A DNA stretch of 11,745 nt from Echinostoma caproni (Eukaryota; Platyhelminthes; Trematoda; Plagiorchiida; Echinostomatidae): the NCBI GenBank assembly GCA_900618425.1, contig UZAN01045773.1:1-11745 (forward strand). The letters are read 5' to 3'. Below, in pieces: positions 7,370 through 11,745 of this stretch (position 1 is the first letter of the stretch; every line of letters starts with the position of its first letter). Made by a program: the position numbers and the translations under genes. Under the pieces are notes generated by a model. It had not been told where the DNA came from. It saw only the letters and a list, made by a program, of their open reading frames with translations, and did no database searches.

Positions 7370-7532
7370 AATAATAATCGAGCCTGCAATCCTCTCTCAA
7401 ATGGGAAATGGCCTACTAGAACAGGTTCCTCAGCATCGGCAGTGGTCTGTTTGTGAGTTCTGCCAGACCTGTACCTTGTCATAAAAAAATACAAGTGCTA
7501 AGCAAGAGAACAAGAGCTAAACAGAATGAAAG

Positions 7533-7790
7533 TTAACGGCTAAGGTGGTCAGTCGATATATTACTCGCCAAAACAGTGAATGGTTTACCAGAAAATAATT
7601 GGCTCACCGATGGTTTCGACACAATCAACCAACTCAGCTCCGCGACCTCCGTCCCACAACAGTTACCATGAGGAAGTAGCTCCACTCGTTTTTGTTTTGG
7701 AAGGAAATCGTGATCAAGTAGAACGTCAGAGCACACTTTCGTCATTATAGCCACTGGGATACGTTCATAAATGGTTCTTTAGTACGCCGT
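7533..7790 (-). pseudogene. Possible trace of a retroviral-type aspartic protease (LTR element pol)
   Basis: On the minus strand an open stretch includes RIPVAIMTKVCSDVLLDHDFL. Ty3/gypsy-type proteases end with a similar block, roughly P-V-x(n)-D-x-L-L-G-x-D-F-L. Here the Gly would be Asp. No active-site DTG/DSG, no RT and no LTRs are visible nearby, and downstream residues match nothing I know. It could equally be a chance open frame. Confidence 0.2.
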
Positions 7791-7968
7791 GGTAACATGG
7801 TGGTTCCGTCGAATAGACTGTAGTCGACTAATCGCTTGTTCACCTAAAATTCTCACTATTATTGTAGGCGTGAGTCTTGATTTGTGAGTGTTCACCCTCC
7901 CGTTGTACCTCTCGAAATGCTCCCAAACGAATAAGCCTCTCAACCAGACTCTACTGTTTCCCCGTCAA

Positions 7969-7976
7969 TATAAAAG
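7969..7976 (+). promoter_or_regulatory. TATA-box-like sequence
   Basis: TATAAAAG is a perfect TATA-box match in a non-coding stretch. No gene with a recognisable start follows within 1 kb, and no LTR pair is seen, so function is unproven. Confidence 0.15.
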
Positions 7977-8987
7977 AACGAGAACTTTGCTTTCGGGACT
8001 ATACCCGAGTCGATAACACAGGCAGTTTTCGCAGGAGAATTGGCTAAAAAAAGTGATTCCAAACCAACCAAGGAATGTACGAACTACATCCATACAGCTT
8101 GGTTGTAGCAGTGGTCACTGGCTCGATTGGACACCTGGTTGTACTGCGTACCTTAGACGCTTGGTTCCGTCCAAATGACATATGATCCAATGAACTGGAT
8201 ACCGAATACAGATGGATTGGTTTTCACACACTGCCCCGCTGCCTTGTGGGTCAGGATTTGACCAGTCGAATGTTTTGACTGTGAATTCTTCCAAAAAGTT
8301 CACTTGCGTTGCTCTGGGCAACTTGGCAGTATTCCATCCAAGAGCAAATCACAGATCGATTTATTTGCCTATTTGTTGTGATTTGTTTGGCATAGTCTGG
8401 TCTCAGAATCGTGAAAAATAATGTAATTTCTTCTTCCAATGAGTTACACACCGGTGTAGCATCCGATTACTATTGCACAATGGCCTCACTGGTCTATGCT
8501 ACCCGATCGAGTTTATAAATTTCGTTGTACTGATGTTCTGATGTTCTCATTACGCTTAGTGCTTCATTCAGGTCCGTCAAATCCGTGCTCATGATTTTAG
8601 CCCTTTTCGTGCAGAGCCACGATTGCATTTTCCCGAATATCCTGGCACGAAAACGTAGAGGCAGTTTCCATACCACTCCTGTACCCCAGGCAACACGTGT
8701 GAGCATGTCTAATGGACTTTTTTCTGGAGTCCAGGTGAAACCGCGTATGATCGTGTTTGATTTGGGTGAGGCAACGATCACTGAGTTAATCTATCTCAAT
8801 CCTAGATTGTACATTGTGGCCTTTCGATTGTGATGTTTATCAGGGACACGAGTTCCGCAAAAAGTTAGTTTTGTTTACCAATTTGATGAATAACGCTTTA
8901 ATGAAAGGAATGGAATAATTGTGGATTCAAACGGTGATGAGGTGTTGGTCTGTAGCGACAGTTCATACATTCTGAACTCGATCAAGG

Positions 8988-9270
8988 ATGAAAAAGATAT
9001 CTTATTGGCTTGTGCCTCCAGGTAAGCGAAATCATTACCTTACGTTGTGCACTGTATGAGTCCCTCTGGGATGGGTGAAGTTTTGTTCAGTGTATTTTTC
9101 TAGGCGATGGTGCTGATGCTGCTGCTGCTGCTGCTGCTGAAGGCAGTGACGTCTGGGAGAGAATATTAAACCACGGACAAATCATAGCAATCCGCACACG
9201 TTCAAAAATAAAGCTCGGACTAACTTCGTTGGCTTCAGAAAAAATAACTATATCATTTATCTTACCGTAA
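8988..9270 (+). CDS. Candidate small two-exon gene with polyalanine run
   Basis: I do not recognise the product. Exon 1 would start at the ATG at 8988 (purine at -3) and end at 9021 in a strong donor, CAG|GTAAGC. The acceptor TATTTTTCTAG ends at 9103. The 82-bp intron is short, as often in flukes. The joined frame gives 66 residues: MKKISYWLVPP, then Gly, DGAD, seven alanines from a GCT run, then EGSDVWERILNHGQ and a basic segment, ending at the TAA at 9268. An alternative upstream exon frame (8920-9021, beginning IVDSNGDEVLVCSDSS) is also open through the donor but would stop four codons into exon 2. The first exon may instead be internal to a larger gene. Splice signals and open length are suggestive only; chance is a real alternative. 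Confidence 0.25.
9118..9138. repeat. (GCT)7 trinucleotide repeat
   Basis: Seven exact GCT units, preceded by the related GATGGTGCTGAT. In the candidate exon frame they encode alanine. Confidence 0.92.
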
Positions 9271-9552
9271 AAATTATGAACGGTTCACTGTTGTATTAAA
9301 TTGGAGCAAGTATTACGTGAGTTTGGGCGGTGACCGTTTGGTTATTTAAACATTTACCACTAGCACGCTTCGACCTTCAAATGTTTTAGCTGAGTCCTAC
9401 TGTCACAACCCATCTTCAGTGGTAGACAGCTTGGTTATCGTCTGACTTCGAAACACTCCTATTTCTTTTGGATCTTGTGTAGTTTTCTGCTTCAAGTATC
9501 GAGGCCCAGACCGCCTGTTCGCATTCGTGACTGATGTGTGTGTGTGTGTGGC
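9271..9552. other. Non-coding stretch
   Basis: No gene or repeat family recognised. It ends in a (TG)8 microsatellite at 9535-9550. Confidence 0.5.
9535..9550. repeat. (TG)8 microsatellite
   Basis: Eight exact TG units directly before a guanine homopolymer. Confidence 0.92.
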
Positions 9553-9722
9553 GGGGGGGGGGTGAACTGGGCGAAATTGGGGAGCGGGGGTACATTAGTT
9601 TCAGCCGAACCAAAACCACTCCGATCTAAGGTTTGGNGGGGGGGGGGGTGAACTGGGCGAAATTGGGGAGCGGGGGTACATTAGTTTCAGCCGAACCAAA
9701 ACCACTCCGATCTAAGGTTTGG
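9553..9722. repeat. Exact 74-bp tandem duplication flanking an N, probable assembly artefact
   Basis: Ten G bases followed by 74 bases (9563-9636) are repeated as eleven G bases and the identical 74 bases (9649-9722). The single N at 9637 sits at the join. Two contig ends that overlap across a G homopolymer but were not merged would look exactly like this. A true tandem duplication is possible but less likely given the N and the lack of any substitution. Confidence 0.9.
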
Positions 9723-10768
9723 AAGATGTCTCTATCTCTTATCGGGCTTATTCATTCATTTTTTCTGAGAGGTAGTCTCTCTATACAGATCCGCTTCTAC
9801 CATCCAACCCGTAAACAGTTCCAGTTTTCGCAATCCATTTAGTCAGAAAATGAGACAGAAATAGACGAAAATGTTTAAATGTAAATGCTCTATCCAAATA
9901 AAGATGAAGCAAGTAAGAGAGTTCTGCGTTGAATGTGAGTCAGTCTACCAGTTCTGATGTTCACGATTCTAAGTCCTATCACTCTGTTTCACTAACATGT
10001 GATTAAATCGGCCACACGGTTGCTGGGAGAACTGATTTCTGTCCTATTTCATTAAATCTTCATTAATAACGCTGAATTTATTCAGTCACCATGCTACGAC
10101 ATCCCCAAGAAAAGGACGCGTCTCATGTCTTGGTACTCACAAGTAAGCAAGCGGAGGCCCTCCAATGTAGAAAAGCGTTGTAGTAGGTCTAGCTAAAGTA
10201 TCATAATGCGGAAGCAACAAGACTAACACAAACTTAGCTTGCCCATCGGAAGTTTGCCTAGCAGAGCAGTGAATAGAAACAAGTGGCACGCATCATGTGT
10301 CTGTTCGCTTTCAAAGCCGTTGGTTGCAATGGTTCTACCGTATCCTACAGAAACTCGATAGGGATCTAAGACACACGAACACTCAGCCCCAATCACTGTC
10401 CTTTTTGGTGTTGTGTTTTTGGTGTATTGGTCAAAACGTGGATCCCCATAATCGAGAAAGACGTTAAGCTTCTAGCTCTCTGATCAATCATGGAATCCGG
10501 CAGTAGAACAAAAACAGGGCTACAATTTTTGCCGAGCTGGTCTCAGACCGTCGCACATGGGCACTAGTGATTCCCGATGAACCCGACTTATCTTCTAACA
10601 GGAGGTAATCTCGTGTGCAAAATTAAGAGGTGATCTAGATGTACACGTGGCTTGTAATTTCATATCCGGTTACTGAATCCTCAAATACAAACTTGATAGT
10701 TGAACTAGGTTTTCTTTCAGGGTGTACTTGTGTTGTTTTGCTACAACTATCTTATTCAATGGAACTGA
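9723..10768. other. Non-coding stretch, no recognised gene
   Basis: No protein family or RNA gene recognised. AATAAA occurs near 9898. A 30-codon plus-strand frame starts at about 10089 and has no known motif. A small palindrome, CTGAA-TTTA-TTCAG, lies near 10072-10085. A pyrimidine-rich TTTTCTTTCAG at about 10710-10720 could be a splice acceptor for a downstream exon. Confidence 0.4.
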
Positions 10769-11014
10769 AATATTTTGTTTGAGGAGTCATGTACGCGCAC
10801 CGGTTTACCGACTGGTCAACTTCTACAACCACAGTCCCCGATTGTGTGGGAATGCGTATCGGCCCGACTGATCTATTACTATTCAATCTGCATTTATTGT
10901 CCCAAACTTCTTAAGCTCAACAAATATCCACCCAACCTCACCGTCGTAATAAGTGGTATTGGTGGTGATACAAACCCGTTCACCGATCAACGTTTTCGCG
11001 AATTCCTGACGTGA
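10769..11014 (+). other. Candidate protein-coding exon, unknown family
   Basis: The plus-strand frame is open from just after a TGA at 10766 to a TGA at 11012. The part after a possible acceptor (TTCTACAACCACAG, near 10829-10842) reads like protein: IVWECVSARLIYYYSICIY, then NLTVVISGIGGDTNPF and TDQRFREFLT. It could be the last exon of a host gene, with the stop directly after FREFLT, or an open frame by chance. I do not recognise the family and see no upstream exon joined by clear splice signals. Confidence 0.25.
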
Positions 11015-11519
11015 TTCTCGCTTATTTCCCGGTATGCCCACTGCTATTTTTTAATGATATGGAGAAAATTTTCCCAGAGGTGCTCATTTTTTTCACTTTT
11101 CTGATGTACAATCTGCGGCTTAGTTCACAGACGCGCGTTCTCACGCAGTCCAAAACAACCGGGAGTAACTTGCACTCATCTTGATCTATCTCCTCACCGC
11201 AACAGTCCACAACCAGTGAGCCACAGATTTCCCAGTTCTTCAAACGATAAACTAAATGTTTTCAAAACTGACAAACTCTTCACCTGTCATTTTATTTCTC
11301 TACCCCCAATTTTTCTCATCAGTCTCTTATTCCGGATCAATGCAAGCTAAACTATTTACTTTGTCACCTCTTTTCAACCATTCACTGCTTTTCCTACGGT
11401 TTCGCAAAGTTTTCCCAACACAACAACCAGGAATATCAATCTGGCACCATCCGAGTCGTAGTATTCAACCCGTCTTGCTGCCCTTTCTTCCTTATTTTTG
11501 CCGTTGAAAAATCGTCCAC
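11015..11519. other. Non-coding or unassigned stretch
   Basis: The plus strand is pyrimidine-rich from 11250. A 73-codon minus-strand frame (11243-11022) and a 42-codon plus-strand frame from 11059 overlap each other, and neither shows a family signature. No RNA gene or known repeat is seen. Confidence 0.4.
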
Positions 11520-11745
11520 GTTTTGCTCGTCCCGAGATCCCAAACAGTTACTGCCATCATTTCATCACTTCCCATCCATCAAGGTTCATCATCAAGAATG
11601 ACTACAAACCTGCTTGGCTGTTATTTGACCCAGACTCCTGGTTAGGGATTTCATACCCTCGTGCCAGGTCATAGGTTGACCAACCTTGGCTTTTTTCCAC
11701 CCACTACTTGCCTCGGCGAACATCACTCGCCATGGCAACCTATTT
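11520..11745 (-). pseudogene. RTE-like retrotransposon C-terminus, continues beyond the window
   Basis: On the minus strand from the window edge one frame reads NRLPWRVMFAEASSGWKKAK, then MTWHEGMKSLTRSLGQI. This is homologous to residues encoded at 6975-7095 by the 5989-7369 copy (DRLPRRTMFAKAGSDWKKTK and KTWHEGMKTLTRRLGHI). It hits a stop soon after, and about 80 unrelated bases separate it from a weak match to the next block (TTTGGGATCTCGGGACGAG near 11530-11550). The upstream part of the ORF lies outside the window. It is a degraded copy of the same family on the opposite strand. Confidence 0.78.

Larger units (their letters stand above)
7370..8987. other. Intergenic or repeat-derived DNA, no recognised gene
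   Basis: After the ATA-type duplication there is no family I can name with confidence. A protease-like trace lies on the minus strand near 7533-7790 (separate entry). Minus-strand codons stay open at 8781-8494 (95 codons, no conserved motif known to me) and plus-strand codons at 8212-8421, neither with a good start or splice context that I can defend. TTGGTTGTA-like short motifs recur at about 8099-8155. This could be intronic, intergenic or decayed repeat sequence. Confidence 0.4.

Noticed and set aside
7889..8018. TGTT...AACA block of 130 bases containing a TATA box, as a solo LTR
   Set aside because: Flanks (GTGAG and CAGGC) show no target duplication, there is no second copy in the window, and no primer-binding site follows.
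8494..8781. 95-codon minus-strand open frame as a gene
   Set aside because: No ATG start, no recognised motif, and an overlapping plus-strand frame of similar length.
11310..11330. CTGATGAG on the minus strand as a hammerhead ribozyme core
   Set aside because: No matching stem II, GAAA core or cleavage triplet in proper arrangement.

Overview
The window looks like a piece of a metazoan genome, most likely a digenean fluke (trematode). I base this on the families present: a CR1-clade and several RTE-like non-LTR retrotransposon copies whose protein motifs resemble those common in schistosome, opisthorchiid and fasciolid genomes. A short tRNA-derived SINE, sparse coding and a fluke-like short candidate intron fit the same picture. 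There is no bacterial or viral operon structure. I found no intact host gene. The species is inference.

Layout. Positions 1-440 hold no recognisable gene. From about 441 to 5900 the minus strand carries one old CR1-type element, read from right to left: 5' leader (5651-5900), ORF1 with a PHD-like zinc finger (5650-4506), and ORF2 with an endonuclease (4505-2822) and reverse transcriptase (1795-550). It has been opened by three later insertions. A 163-bp tRNA-derived SINE (1255-1417) lies in the RT. A plus-strand insert (1796-2821) ends with the 3' part of an RTE-like element and replaces the RT fingers. An 810-bp internally deleted RTE-like copy (3318-4127, minus) lies in the endonuclease between perfect 9-bp duplications. 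Every CR1 reading frame is broken.

Positions 5901-7378 hold more RTE-like material on the plus strand. First comes a short 3' tail ending in (ATA)n, then a 1.4-kb 5'-truncated copy apparently inserted into that ATA tract. This copy is the best preserved in the window: its last 322 codons are open and cover RT motif C to the C-terminus. A further minus-strand copy of the same family runs off the right edge (11520-11745).

Positions 7379-11519 have no recognised complete gene. They hold a weak protease-like retroelement trace (7533-7790, minus), a possible two-exon small gene with a polyalanine run (8988-9270), and a possible exon (10769-11014). They also hold a 74-bp exact duplication around a single N (9553-9722), which is probably an assembly artefact.

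The elements do not work together as a system. The window records serial insertion and decay. I see no convincing undescribed functional system. The most informative signals are the datable nesting order, the RT-less RTE derivative with clean target-site duplications, and the retrotransposon tail that served as a target for another retrotransposon.
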